A DNA stretch of 64,000 bases from Mycocentrospora acerina (GCA_022701365.1 JAKUHH010000028.1:62001-126000), one strand, 5' to 3'; counted from the stretch's first letter, positions 11,569-21,881 are shown. Numbers and translations are program-made. Notes: generated by a model not told the origin, from the letters alone.

Positions 11569-13885
11569 ATGGCTGCAGACCTCGGGGCAAGCGAGGCTGT
11601 GGACCCCACGACGCTCTACACCAAGCAGGAATGCATAGGCGGTGGCAGTTTTGGGAGGGTGTACAAGGGCCTCGACCGCCGCACTGGGCACACCGTCGCC
11701 ATCAAGGTCATCGATATTGAAAATGCAGAGGACGAGGTCGACGACATCATGGGCGAGATTATGATCTTGTCGGGCATGAACTCGCCATACGTCACGAGAT
11801 ACTATGGCGCATACCTCCACGGCTCGGATCTGTGGATCGTCATGGAGTTTTGCTCAGGCGGGAGCTGTGCAGATCTGATGAAGCCTGGGGTCATGGCTGA
11901 GGCTGACATTGCTGTTATCCTCAAGGAGCTGCTCATGGGGCTCACGTATCTTCACGACGACCACAAGCTACATCGTGACATCAAAGGTGAGTGAATATGG
12001 GGCTTGTGGTGGGACTAACTGCTGACTCGGTGTAGCTGCCAATATCCTCGTTGGCGCAAATGGGCAGGTCAAGCTCGCTGATTTTGGTGTCTCTGGTCAG
12101 CTCTCTGCGACTATGACTAAGAAAAACACCTTTGTAGGTACCCCTTTTTGGATGGCGCCTGAGGTCATCAGACAGTCTGGCTACGACGGAAAGGCAGATA
12201 TCTGGTCCCTAGGCATCACCGCGCTCGAGTTGGCAAACGGAGAGCCGCCCTACGCCGATATCCACCCCATGAAGGTCCTCTTTCTGATACCCAAGAACCC
12301 ACCACCCCAGCTGCATGGCAACTTTTCTCCTGCTCTCAAAGAATTCGTCGAACTATGTCTGCGTAAAGACCCGCGAGATAGGCCAACGGCCAAGCAGCTT
12401 CTGCAGACCGCTTTCATCCGCAAAGCTGGCAAGCCTGCACGTTTGCAGGAACTCATCTCTAGATACCAAGACTGGAAGGCTAGAAATCCAAAGGCAGCCG
12501 CCGAGGATGAAGATGACCTGACTCCCGTCAAGCGAAGGGAACCTGTCAACGAAGACTTGTGGGATTTTGGTACGGTTAGACCTGCTGGGGGTGCCAGAGG
12601 ACCTGCGCTCGCGCCCATGAATGCTGCTGGCGCAAATGCGCGTAACGCCTCGCCTCAGAGGAAGCCCATCCCTCTGCAGCGTAGTGGGTATGGAGATGAG
12701 AATGAGGACACAGTCCGAGCAAGTCCGCCTCCATCACCCACAAAACGATTAGCTCCGTTGCGAACACAAGGCTCACCTTTGAGCTCACTACATACCGCCG
12801 CAAGGATACCTCTACCCCCATCACCAGAAAAAAGGTCGGCGCCTCTTTTTCCACCACTTGCCCAAGATCCTTTACGGAAGTCGCCGGTGCCTGGCTTGTT
12901 CTCCCCACCCTTGAACCGCGGCCTAGTCACTCCCACAAAGCCACAAACGCCTCAACAACCACGCAGACAAACACCCCTCGGCTTGGCCTATGATGACTTC
13001 CAGCGCTCCATTGCAGCCGACATGGAGAATATGGACATTATATCACCACAGCGCAATCCAACACCAAGCAGAGCCTCTGTTTTACCGCAAATGTCAATTC
13101 CCGAGATACCACCATTCCGGGGGGGCTCTTCTGGAGTAGCAAATGGCCAGGGGCCACCACCTCCAGTGCACCAGTCGAAAGTCTTGCAGAGCCCTCTTCA
13201 ACTCCCAGAGCATAAGCCCTTGGCTTCGTTGGCTCAGAAACCGTTGCCATCTTTTGTCAATCAACAGCCTCTTCCTCCACTTGCTGGGCAGAAACCACTG
13301 CCATTGTCGCAACAGCCATTTACGCCTCTCCCTTCCCACTCGTCATCACGCTCCAGCTCGGTGTCTTCAAATGACCCTTTTGGTGGTCCTCTAATCGCAC
13401 AGGCCCCAAACCAGCAGCAATTACCACAGCAAAATACGCATCTCTTGCCCCACACACCGAACCTCTCCGCAAAACCTCCATCCATGTCGCGTAACTCATT
13501 TGGCCGGCCTAAGCACGCTCCAAACCCAAACACACCTCTCAGCCCCAACGACACGGCCCCAGCCCAAGAAATTACCGCTCTAAGCGGCGTCGTCGTCCCC
13601 GCCCTCGAAGCCGCCCTCGCCCGTCGCGCCTACAACCTCAGCGTCAAGAACAAAAAGGATTCTGCGCTTTCCCTTGGTGACGCCCAGGCGTTTATCCAGC
13701 GGCGGCAAGAGCGGCAAGAGTGCCATGAGCAGGTGAAGCGACTGGTGGGGGAACTGGTAGATCGGTTCCGAGAGGTGGATCGGTGGGATGAGCAGGGCGA
13801 GGTAGGGATGGGTGGTGAGGTAGCAGGCTTTCTCGAGGGCTTTCTCGAAGAGGTGCTTGTTAGAGTTGAGCCAGCGGATGATTAG
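11569..13885 (+). CDS. Ste20-family GCK-III serine/threonine kinase (Sid1/MST-like)
   Basis: Two exons, 11569-11986 and 12036-13885, split by a 49-bp GT-AG intron inside HRDIK-AAN; 755 residues. The start is the ATG giving MAADLGASEAVDP, directly ahead of the kinase domain. The N-terminal kinase domain covers about residues 18-270: glycine loop GGGSFGRV, catalytic lysine K46 in VAIKV, HRDIK with D137, DFG with D155, and activation segment TFVGTPFWMAPE, the hallmark of Ste20/GCK kinases. The kinase domain is followed by a long Pro/Ser/Gln-rich region (about 300-650) with many SP/TP sites, then a helical, charged C-terminus that may be a regulatory or dimerisation segment. Fungal GCK-III kinases act in septation (Sid1/SepL) or polarity (MST/Don3, Nak1/POD6). 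I cannot decide between these from sequence alone, so no symbol is given. Confidence 0.92.
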
Positions 13886-14202
13886 TGATGGATTTTGGTG
13901 ATGGATGTACGTGGTTGGTGTTTGTGAAGGATGTTTGTGATGACTAGTAGGGGATGGTTGAGAGTGCGGTGAAGTTGATGTTACGATATTCCATGGATGG
14001 CGTTTTTTCTCTTTTGTGCATCTTAATGAGAGTATATACGACGTATGGATGAATGGATGGTTGCATTGATAATTTTTACTCTTTTTTTTTGTTTCTGTTT
14101 CGACTGATTTTGACATGAAAATTTTGAGGTGAGTTGAGCTAACCAGCAAATCTCTTCCCTTCTCTCCCTCTATCTCTTATTTTTTTTTAAAAAAAATTAT
14201 TT

Positions 14203-14265
<63 letters not shown>
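14203..14265. repeat. (TC)n / TATCTC microsatellite
   Basis: About 60 bp of TC dinucleotides interrupted by TATC units, directly after a T8A8-like run. It lies in the shared 3' region of the kinase and esterase genes. Confidence 0.9.
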
Positions 14266-14531
14266 AATAAGACAAATGACATGTGAATTGGAATTCTTAA
14301 AGAATACGTAAATTATAATATTTTACCACATGGACCCATCAAAGCAAAGCTCTTCTTCATACATAGATAGTACTGTGTGATTGGTAGAAGAAGGCAGGGA
14401 GAATAGTTGATGGCTACGACATGACTGGAATTTGGGTGATATATTCAACTTGTTGAGCATGTTTGTGTGCTGAGGAGTAGGAGAGTAGGGGAGGGGGCAT
14501 GAGTTTGTCATCTATGGTGTTTTTCTACTTT

Positions 14532-14695
14532 TAGCTAGTTGGTTAATCAGTTAGTCGGTCAGTTGGCCAGTCAACAAAAGGCTTGGAGTTTACCCTTTTC
14601 ACCTGTGAAGGAATCATTTACTACTGCTGAGTAAAGTAAGTGTCCTTACAAACAGCACACTAACTAGCCAACTAACTAACCAACCAACTACCAGC
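14532..14695. repeat. Imperfect inverted repeat with nested palindromes
   Basis: The arm at 14532-14568 (tagctagttggttaatcagt then ttagtcggtcagttggc) is roughly the reverse complement of the arm at 14659-14695 (acactaactagccaactaac then taaccaaccaactaccagc). The loop of about 90 bp holds two further palindromes: TTCAC-CT-GTGAA at 14598-14609 and TTTACT-actgctg-AGTAAA at 14617-14635. It lies between two convergent genes. It could be a decayed MITE, a structured bidirectional 3'-end element, or chance in CTAA/GGTT-rich sequence. Confidence 0.5.
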
Positions 14696-14745
14696 TTTCC
14701 ACTCGTCCATCTATTCCCAGCCAACCAAACCAGCAACACCACCAT

Positions 14746-15740
14746 CTACAACCCAAAGAAACTCAACGCCTGCGCCGGATGAACAGGAACCACATGCCCC
14801 ACACCCCTCGCACTATACCCCGTCAACTTCCTCCCGTCCCCATACGTCATCTGCGTGTACCCACTCTGCGGGGTATCCGTGGCATTCCTCGCAAAAGCCA
14901 CACCGTGGACATCCCCCCACTGCTTGAGATCCTCGATGAAATTCTGATACACGACAATCGAGTCGGAAGTGCCGTGCCAGATTTGCATTCTGGGCCACGG
15001 ACCAGTGAAGGAGGGGTTGTACGCGCGCACGATGCTGCCCCATTGCTGGGGGGATTTGGTGATGCGGCCTAGACCGCAGGGGTCGTAGGGGTTGGGGGGT
15101 GTGCCGTCGGGGACGGCCATGCAGCCTGCGGCGACGCCTGAGTAGACGGATGCGGCGGTGAAGATGTCGGGGTAGACGGCCGAGAGGACGTTGCCCATCA
15201 TGGCGCCTGAGGAGGTGCCGACGATGAAGGTGCGGGTTGGGTCTGCCGAGTATTGGGTTTGGGCGTATTTGACCTTTTGAGTTTGTTAGGGGGGGGGAGT
15301 TGTTTTTCGAGGAGACGGGTGAGGGTAACATGCCATTTGTACGATGCTTTGGGGGTCGCCGCCTCCGTCTCGAGTGAGGCTTTTTTTGGTGCCGCAGTCC
15401 CAGCAAAGGAGATCGTGGGTTGAAGATGGGTAGATGAGTATGGCGCCTTTTGCCTTGGCCAAAGCAGGTAGATTGTTGTCTCGATAGTAGGCACTGGCGG
15501 AGCCGTGGCATCCATGAAGCTGGACAAGCGCATTGGTCAGTATCGAGTACTGCCTCCTTATCATGGCGGGAGCATACGTACAGCCACAATTACTGGTGCG
15601 TTTTTGCCAACATTCGTAGGGACTTCTATCCACATTTGAATTCCAGCAGGGTTGGTGCCGAAGTTGGTCACGCGGGTGAGTGCCGCCTGTGCGAGGGGAA
15701 CAGCGCAAAGCGTAGAGAAGACGAAGTTTGTAATGAGCAT
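14746..15740 (-). CDS. Secreted CE1-type acetylxylan / feruloyl esterase
   Basis: Three exons: 15740-15582, 15519-15334, 15273-14746, giving 290 residues, usual for CE1 acetylxylan esterases. Intron 1 (15520-15581) is GT-AG. Intron 2 (15274-15333) fits the family sequence best with a GC donor (gcatgt), giving SIVQM-VKYAQTQY. The first 20 or so residues (MLITNFVFSTLCAVPLAQAA) are a signal peptide, so the enzyme is secreted. The alpha/beta-hydrolase features are the oxyanion region VALHGCHGSA, nucleophile elbow GTSSGAM (about S136), the Asp in WHGTSDSIV and the His in GVGHVVPVHP. The family removes acetyl groups from xylan, or ferulate from arabinoxylan, during plant cell-wall breakdown. No carbohydrate-binding module follows. 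The alternative name is PHB-depolymerase-type esterase. A TATA box lies about 85 bp upstream of the ATG. Confidence 0.9.
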
Positions 15741-15823
15741 TTTGATGACGTTGGTGGGTAGTAGTAGTAGAAGATACAACAACACGGTCGTAAATACTGA
15801 TTCTACAACGGAAAAGAAGATGA

Positions 15824-15830
15824 ATTTATA
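15824..15830 (-). promoter_or_regulatory. Probable TATA box of the esterase gene
   Basis: On the minus strand the sequence reads TATAAAT, about 84 bp upstream of the esterase ATG at 15740. A GTGGGG word (fits the carbon-repressor CreA consensus SYGGRG) lies just further upstream at about 15836-15842. Both are short motifs, so function is inferred. Confidence 0.45.
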
Positions 15831-15840
15831 CACTCTCCCC

Positions 15841-16929
15841 ACCCAGCATTGCTCAATTTGTTAACTTGACCTGACTATTCTGCCTGGAAATTACCATGGT
15901 GGTAAAGTACTTGTCCACTTATTTGAAATGGATTTTCCAGGTTTTAGATTAATTACACATGCACCCTGCTGACATGGACCAAAAGTACCTTCCTTCCACA
16001 TACTACCTTCCAAGTTGGACGTGCCAAGCACAAAACACATGCTATTATCAACAATAGCAGTAATGATATTTTCTATTCATACCTAGGCGGGTCAAAGATA
16101 AAGTTTCAATTGCTTGACAGGAGATGTTTCATGAAAAAAGCGTTTAGAAATCTAATCGCCATGGAGAATAATAAGAATAAAGTATGTAATTAAAAAGAGG
16201 TTGTAAAAGGATGAATAATTAGGATATTCGTTATATTTACATCCCCTCATGCTACTCGTAAGAAAGAGTCCCAGATAGATCAGCTAAGAAATTAGACAAA
16301 GGACACATTTATTTTTATTTTTTATTCGAAACTCCCCTCTCTCTCTCTCTCATCTGATCTGATCTAGGAAAAAAGACATGTGCCCACTTCGAATGACTTC
16401 GATATATACATTTATCTATGTATATAGAACATAAAGAAAAGTTCATAGGTACAGTATTCTTCTTCTTCTTCTCCTCCTCCTCCTCTCTCCTAATCGTTTC
16501 CCTATACATAATTAAATACACAAGTATTTGTAAATATATATATTCATCTCTATCTCGACGCAGAATAATTTTTTTATTTAAATATAAAAAGAAGAAGGAG
16601 AAGAAGAAGAAGAAAAACGCCCATCGCATGCATGAATGCGTGCGTCATCCATTCGTTCATTCGTTCATTCATTCATTCATTCTCAATACTGTCTGCTTGT
16701 CTGTCTGTTCGTCTGTCTGTCTGTCTGTTTGTCCGTCCGTCTGTCCGTCTGTCCGTCTGTCCGTCTGTCCGTCCGTCCGTCTGACTAGTACTGGGGGTAC
16801 TAATGGGAATTTGTAAAAGTAAAATAAAAAAAAAACAAGGAAAAAGGATGAAAAAAACACCCCATTCCCTCTCCCCCCGCCCTCCACACACACCACACGT
16901 ATATATATTTAAGAGAAGAAAAACCCCCC
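15841..16929. other. AT-rich intergenic region with tetranucleotide repeats
   Basis: About 1.1 kb between the esterase promoter and the 3' end of the large protein at 16930-19731. From 15850 to 16330 the DNA is clearly AT-richer than its neighbours and holds no convincing gene. From 16400 on it is microsatellite-rich (CTT/CTCC, GAAG, GAAT/GAAC, GGAC/GACA) and probably represents the 3' untranslated region of the downstream gene. Confidence 0.55.
16649..16783. repeat. Compound tetranucleotide microsatellite (TTCA/TTCG then GTCT/GTCC)
   Basis: Positions 16649-16682 are TTCA/TTCG units and 16690-16783 are GTCT/GTCC units. In the sense of the gene at 16930-19731 this reads (GGAC/GACA)n followed by (GAAT/GAAC)n, then a conserved-looking cgatgggcgttttt at 16613-16626. 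The tract is probably in that gene's 3' UTR. Confidence 0.9.
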
Positions 16930-19731
16930 TCAATGCCTCCTTCTTGTGGTTGTCCGATCCGCTATAATGCTTTCCCCTTCGCTTTCCTCCTCAACAGGCG
17001 CAGGTGTTCTCCTCTCTCGTGCGCGGTGGGCCTTCCTCCTTCGATTATGACTGACGTTACTTGCTGAATCATCAGGCCCAATCTCGCTGCGTATGTCGTC
17101 GTTGAAGCCTTCGTCGCCGTCGCGAAGTCCTGCAGGCGTGTCCATGCGGACGTGGATTCCACCATTTTCATCAGAGCCGCGCCGCGCCTGGGCGACCATG
17201 GAGAGGGCTGCGCCGCGCTCACGAAGTCGCCGGCGTACGAGCTCGGCTTGGTTGTGGAGGTGTTCAAAGGCGTCTTCCATGGCTTCCATGCCGAGGTAGA
17301 TTTCGCGCTCGATTTCCGCCAGGACGGCAATCTCGGTTTCCTCGTCCATTTGCACGGGTGCAGGACCGGGACGCGTAGAGCCGGGACGCGTGGATCCTGG
17401 GCGCGAGGGAAAGGGACTGGGCGTTATGCTGAAGCGTTGGGGCCCGTCCGAGTTTGGGATTTGGCCGGCGCGCGAGGTGCTGCGGGGAGGCGTGGAGCCA
17501 GTTCCAGGAGAGTCTTCGGCGCCAGACCAGAGGAAGCCGTCAAAGCGGCCCGAGACGAGAATCTCCCACTCGTGTCTGGTGACGGCGGCGAGGGTGGCGA
17601 GGAGGTTGTGCATGTCTGGATGGCGGATTAGGTACATGACGGTGAGTTGGTCACGTGGGGCGTTGTGAAGACGGTAGAGACGTTGTAGTGCCAGTCCTGC
17701 TTTACTTAGGTACGGTGGAGTGCCCGAATCGGGTTTTTGTGTGCGAGGATTGGGCAGCTTGTCCAAGCCCCAAAGAAGGGCGTAGTAAAGCGGACGTTGT
17801 GGCTGCTCCAAGCGGGTGAGCATGATAAATGTCAACGTTTCATCGTCGGCATCTTCTGGGAGATTTTCTTGTTGATCCGACAGCCACGATTGGACGGCGA
17901 CCTTTGTCTTCTTGGACTGCTTCTCGTAGTGTTCGCGGTACTGCTCGGGTACGTCAATGTCGATGCGCTGGCAGGGATCCTCGAGTTTTGAAATGCCAAG
18001 TCCAGATGAGAGGTCGTCGTACGGCGGCCACGCGGGGAGTTCGCATCGTCCAGAGACCAACTCCAAAATCTCGCCCCAGTTGACGCCGTCGGCCTCCTCG
18101 GGGAGCGGCTGCTCAAAGCACGTGAGACATGTGCAGTATTCGGAAGAAATGTTGCGAGCAAAGACATTCTCAAGACGATCGAGCAGGCGGCGTGCAACGG
18201 AGCGGTAGCCCGTGGCGACTGCGAGAGAGCCGTTTGAATCCATGACGGCATTGTAGCTGTTGAGCACGTTTTGAAGCGGGCGGTATATGGAGCGGACATC
18301 GTGGCCCTGGGCGCCCGAGACGCGCGGTGACGTGTATTGCGAGTATGCGGTGACGGGCGCCCCTTCAACGGCCGCCAAGAGGCTGCGGGGAACTGCGCGA
18401 GGCAGGCCGCCGTTTTGCAGCAGGTAGTCGACTCGGGGTGCGTCCATCATGGCAGGCGCGGGGGGTGGCGGAGGCGGAGGCGGCGGTGGCGGCATGGGCG
18501 AGTCCGAGTACCGTTGGCTTATCGAGTGCGTGCGGGATACAGGGTCCACGAGGAACTCGACGGTAGGGGGGCGTTCTTTTGCGGCAGTCATGACTGCTGG
18601 CAGCACGGAATGCTGCGTGGGCGTTCGGGGAGACGAGTCGACAACGGAGGCGGGAGAGGTTTCGGAGTTTGTGGGGGATGCTGCTGCTGCTGTTGCTGTT
18701 GCTGTTGCTGTTGCGCGGTGTGGGAGCGAGGTGACTTCGGACTGCATTGTGAGCTCCGAGGCAGGCCTCAGCTTGACCTTGATGGTCGACGACCTCTTCC
18801 CCGACGGACGGGCCTGCGAGGGACTCGAAGTCTTGGCGCGGACCGGGGCGCGCTTGGGGGACGGGGCGCAGACGGTGCTGGGCTGGGAGCCGGTGGTGGA
18901 GGTCAGCTCGGTGCTGTCGTAGGTTGTGTCTTGGCGGATGCTGGAGCGCGAGGGGCCGCGGGGGGTCATGCGCGAGGAGCTGTCGACGCTGCGCCTGCCG
19001 GCCTGCATCTCCCTGTGCAGGGAGTCGGCGAAGATGGGCGGCGGGGGAGCGGCGCGGGTGGGACGAGGGGGGTTGTTGTCGGTGTCGTGGTGGTGAGGCA
19101 GGGCGTCATTGTTGGCGGTGGTGGTGGTGTTGGTGTTGCTGTTGTTGGCGTCATTGTGGGCGTCGTTGTGGGCGTCATTGTTGGAGTCGGTGGTAGTGTC
19201 GGCCGTGGGGGCAGTGGCGGTGGACGAAGGTGTAGCAGCAGTGCCGTCGTCGGCGTCGCGGGCGTAGATGCTCTCCTTGGCGTGTGTCTTGGACAGGGTG
19301 GGGTACGACAGGCTGGAGCGCGAGGCATTTGCAGAGCCCAGCGAGCTGCGGCGCTCCATCTCGGGCACGACGGCCATGCGCAGCGACTTTGACGTGTGCG
19401 ACGACGACGAGGTGCCGGCGCGGTCTCTCGACGGGCGCTGCGGGCGGTCCGAGGTCGAGGTGGAAGCGTCGGCGTCGTCGTCCTTGAGCGAGGAGCGCGA
19501 CTTGCGGGCGCGGCTGGTCTGGCTGCTCTTGTGGCGGTCGCGGTCCTTGTCACGGTCTCTGTCCTTGTCCCTGTCCTTGTCGCGGTCTCGGTCGCGGTCG
19601 CGGTCTCTGTCCCTCTCTCGATCCTTCTCTCTGTCCCGGTCTCTTGCTTTGGGGCTGGTGCGCTCGCGGTCCGGGTCCTTGTCCTTGTCCTTCTTGCTGC
19701 GGCGGCGGTGAGAGTCGGACGCGGTCAACAT
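16930..19731 (-). CDS. Large low-complexity fungal protein of unknown function
   Basis: Single exon, 933 residues. Residues about 15-70 are an almost uninterrupted Arg/Asp/Lys alternation (RDRDRDKDRD type), like RD/SR-type nuclear proteins. Next come Ser-, Thr/Asn- and Ala/Thr-rich stretches and a run of 11 prolines near residue 415. Residues about 440-750 look globular, with conserved-looking segments: YCTCLTCFEQPLPEE near 531-545, VNWGEILELVSGRCELPAWP, and a helical part ending HEWEILVSGRFDGFLW. Residues about 797-840 form a charged helix, possibly a coiled coil. The tail is basic. The CxCxxC cluster plus later Cys could bind a metal. Some fungal annotations carry a G/T-mismatch DNA glycosylase label for proteins of this general look, but I see no glycosylase motif and do not adopt it. 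Function unknown; a nuclear location is inferred from the basic low-complexity ends. Confidence 0.8.
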   Translation of the reverse strand: MLTASDSHRRRSKKDKDKDPDRERTSPKARDRDREKDRERDRDRDRDRDRDKDRDKDRDRDKDRDRHKSSQTSRARKSRSSLKDDDADASTSTSDRPQRPSRDRAGTSSSSHTSKSLRMAVVPEMERRSSLGSANASRSSLSYPTLSKTHAKESIYARDADDGTAATPSSTATAPTADTTTDSNNDAHNDAHNDANNSNTNTTTTANNDALPHHHDTDNNPPRPTRAAPPPPIFADSLHREMQAGRRSVDSSSRMTPRGPSRSSIRQDTTYDSTELTSTTGSQPSTVCAPSPKRAPVRAKTSSPSQARPSGKRSSTIKVKLRPASELTMQSEVTSLPHRATATATATAAAASPTNSETSPASVVDSSPRTPTQHSVLPAVMTAAKERPPTVEFLVDPVSRTHSISQRYSDSPMPPPPPPPPPPPAPAMMDAPRVDYLLQNGGLPRAVPRSLLAAVEGAPVTAYSQYTSPRVSGAQGHDVRSIYRPLQNVLNSYNAVMDSNGSLAVATGYRSVARRLLDRLENVFARNISSEYCTCLTCFEQPLPEEADGVNWGEILELVSGRCELPAWPPYDDLSSGLGISKLEDPCQRIDIDVPEQYREHYEKQSKKTKVAVQSWLSDQQENLPEDADDETLTFIMLTRLEQPQRPLYYALLWGLDKLPNPRTQKPDSGTPPYLSKAGLALQRLYRLHNAPRDQLTVMYLIRHPDMHNLLATLAAVTRHEWEILVSGRFDGFLWSGAEDSPGTGSTPPRSTSRAGQIPNSDGPQRFSITPSPFPSRPGSTRPGSTRPGPAPVQMDEETEIAVLAEIEREIYLGMEAMEDAFEHLHNQAELVRRRLRERGAALSMVAQARRGSDENGGIHVRMDTPAGLRDGDEGFNDDIRSEIGPDDSASNVSHNRRRKAHRARERRTPAPVEEESEGESIIADRTTTRRRH

Positions 19732-19895
19732 GGTTGGCGGCGGCGGCGGGCTACTCGGTGCTGGGATTGGGTGTCGTGGTGGTGGGCAGTGCGCCTATCA
19801 GCGAGCCAGACGGCCGTCCATTTGCGGCCTTGGGCTCGAGGGTGGTGGTTGGTCGTCGCCGGCGCCGGGAACGATGCAGTCGAGTGCGAGTTGCC

Positions 19896-20086
19896 GTGCA
19901 GTGCAGTCGAGTGCAGTCGAGTGCAGTCGAGTGCAGTCCAGTGCAGCGCAGTCCAAGTGTCCTGGCAGGCAGTCGTGGGGAATGGGTGCAGTCGCAGAGA
20001 GTGGGTGCAGTCGTAGAGAGTGGGTACAGTCGCAGAGAATGGGTGCAGTCGCAGTCGCAAGGAGTGGATGCAGTCCAAGTATGGGC
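19896..20086. repeat. Two adjacent related tandem arrays (10-bp and 19-bp units)
   Basis: Positions 19901-19950 hold five tandem copies of a 10-mer (gtgcagtcga and variants). Positions 19981 to about 20086 hold about four to five copies of a 19-mer (agtgggtgcagtcgcagag and variants). Both share the core GTGCAGTC. They lie 170-355 bp upstream of the ATG of the 16930-19731 gene, in its promoter or leader. Confidence 0.85.
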
Positions 20087-21476
20087 GGCTCTCGTCGGGG
20101 AGCGGTGTTGGCTGTCTGACGTGGAAGAGTCGGGCTGCCGTCTATGTGTGTGTGCGTGCGTGCGTGCGTGTAAGTGTGCCTGTGCCTGCGCCTGCGCCTG
20201 CGCCTGTCCGAGTCTGTGCCTGTGCGTGTCTGCTGGCGGGCTTCCTGGCCAACTCTCTGACTGGCTCTTGGACTCTTTGCCTCTCTGACTGGCCAACTCG
20301 CGGGCTGTGTGCTGGCAACCCAACGCCCTCTCACCACCCACGACCAGCAGGGAAACTCCCGCCTAGCCTGCTTCCGGCCTCCGTTTCACCACGCCCACCC
20401 ACTCGCCTGGGGGCCAAAGCTGCGACAACCCCAGCACCTTGAAACTGCATCCAGCACTGGCACGCTCGCTCGAGACGGTGCTGTATTAATAGCAACAATG
20501 CCAGTATTTGACGATATTAACAATACCAATACCAATCTAATCACAGCCATCTCTTCATCATCATCATCATCTCTCCACCACCATCACCCGTTGGCACCAC
20601 CAACACCACCACCACCAACATCTTCATCATCATCAGACCACGCAGACTTTTTCCCCAAACGAAGAAGGAAGAAGAAAAAACATGCCCAACCTTCCCCCGT
20701 TGCCGCCCATGCATCACCCGTGCCACCACTCACTCTGTGCAAATTCCCAACCCAACGTCGCTTCTTTCTCAGCAGCCACTAAGTAGGGCGTCTAACGTGC
20801 CCACAGATGCATATCTACATGCATGCATGCACGCACCCCCCCCGCCCACCCCCCGCCCTCTCGCCAATTCCATCCCATACAAAAAAGGTAAGAATAAGGA
20901 AAGAATAAATAAAAGAACCCGTAATATGTGCAAGCCGCCCAATCAAACCAAACAAAAAACACTTGGTACTTTGATGAATTTAAATATATATATATTTATA
21001 CTTGGTGTACATGTGTACTTTCATTTCTCACGCACGCACACGCTATACATCCATCTCCATCTCCCTCTTCTCATTCTCATTCTCATTCTCTCTCTCCAAT
21101 CCCCATCCCCGCCAAGAGGTATCATGCGCAAAATCGAAATGAAACGAGAAGAAGAAGAAGAGAAAGGAAGAAGAAGAAGAGAAGAGAAGAGAAAAGAAAA
21201 AAACACACATACACTCACTCACTCACTCCACCTCTTTCACCCCCCCAAGAGAAAAAAATGCATGATAAAGGAAAGTACCAGCAACAACAACAACAATAAC
21301 AACAATAACGGCAAACAATGTACTTGAATCTCGGCCACCAGTCCATCCATCCATCCATGTCTGGGCTTAAAAAACAGGAGAGAAAGGAAGGAGGAAAACC
21401 CCCCCCCCCTTTGGAAAAACCACCACAACCACAGTCTCTGCGAACCCTCTCTCATTCCCACAGGCAATCATCATCA

Positions 21477-21530
21477 TCTTGTCTTGTCTTGTCTTGTCTT
21501 GTCTTGTCTTGTCTTCTCTTCATACAAATA

Positions 21531-21562
<32 letters not shown>

Positions 21563-21568
21563 GTACAC
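21477..21568. repeat. CTTGT pentanucleotide and TC dinucleotide microsatellites
   Basis: CTTGT is repeated about seven times (21477-21513), followed after a short spacer by about 14 TC units (21531-21558) and CA-rich sequence. It lies downstream of the zinc-finger gene, probably in its 3' UTR. Confidence 0.9.
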
Positions 21569-21881
21569 ACACATACACACAACTACTTACTATTCCTTCA
21601 ATCTAACCCTTCAACAACAACCCTTCAACACCCTTTCAACACACACTCACTCTCCTCTCGCAAAATGATAAAACTCAAAAAAATAGCCACCCAATCTGTC
21701 GAGTTGAATGCTTCCCTTTCCCAATCAATCCCTTTCCCTTCCCTCCCTTACCCCCGCTTCATTTGCCCAAACGCCTCTTACTCCCGCTCAGTCATGCTGC
21801 ATCCATCCATGCTTGATATATGCTACTGTTGCACCTCCCCCGACCCCCGACCAAAAATAAAAATCTCTCCCCTTTTTTTTC

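Larger units (their letters stand above)
13886..14745. other. Convergent 3' intergenic region with microsatellite and inverted repeat
   Basis: About 860 bp between the ends of the kinase (+) and the esterase (-), so it holds both terminators. It contains a T/A-rich run, a TCTC/TATC microsatellite (14203-14265) and an imperfect inverted repeat with inner palindromes (14532-14695), annotated separately. No gene seen. Confidence 0.6.
19732..21881. other. Intergenic region rich in tandem repeats
   Basis: About 2.1 kb between the 3' end of the zinc-finger gene (21882) and the start of the 16930-19731 gene. It contains two related GTGCAGTC arrays (19896-20086), a TGCG/CCTGCG run (about 20150-20230), CAT/CAC-type runs (20555-20640), GAAG and CATT runs (21060-21190), CTTGT pentanucleotides (21477-21513) and a TC run (21531-21568). 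No credible gene. The left part is the promoter/leader of the large protein and the right part the 3' region of the zinc-finger gene. Confidence 0.6.

Noticed and set aside
14203..14265. CRISPR-like or satellite array
   Set aside because: Simple dinucleotide microsatellite with no spacers.
15840..16330. RIP-degraded transposon
   Set aside because: AT-richer than the flanks, but no transposase remnant, terminal repeats or clear TpA excess could be seen by eye.
16669..16933. Frames encoding TDRQTDGQ-type repeats
   Set aside because: Translation of the GTCT/GTCC microsatellite, not a protein.
18337..19392. 351-codon plus-strand open frame opposite the large unknown protein
   Set aside because: Gly/Arg/Val-rich shadow of GC-rich, repeat-containing coding DNA on the other strand; no domain and no leader.
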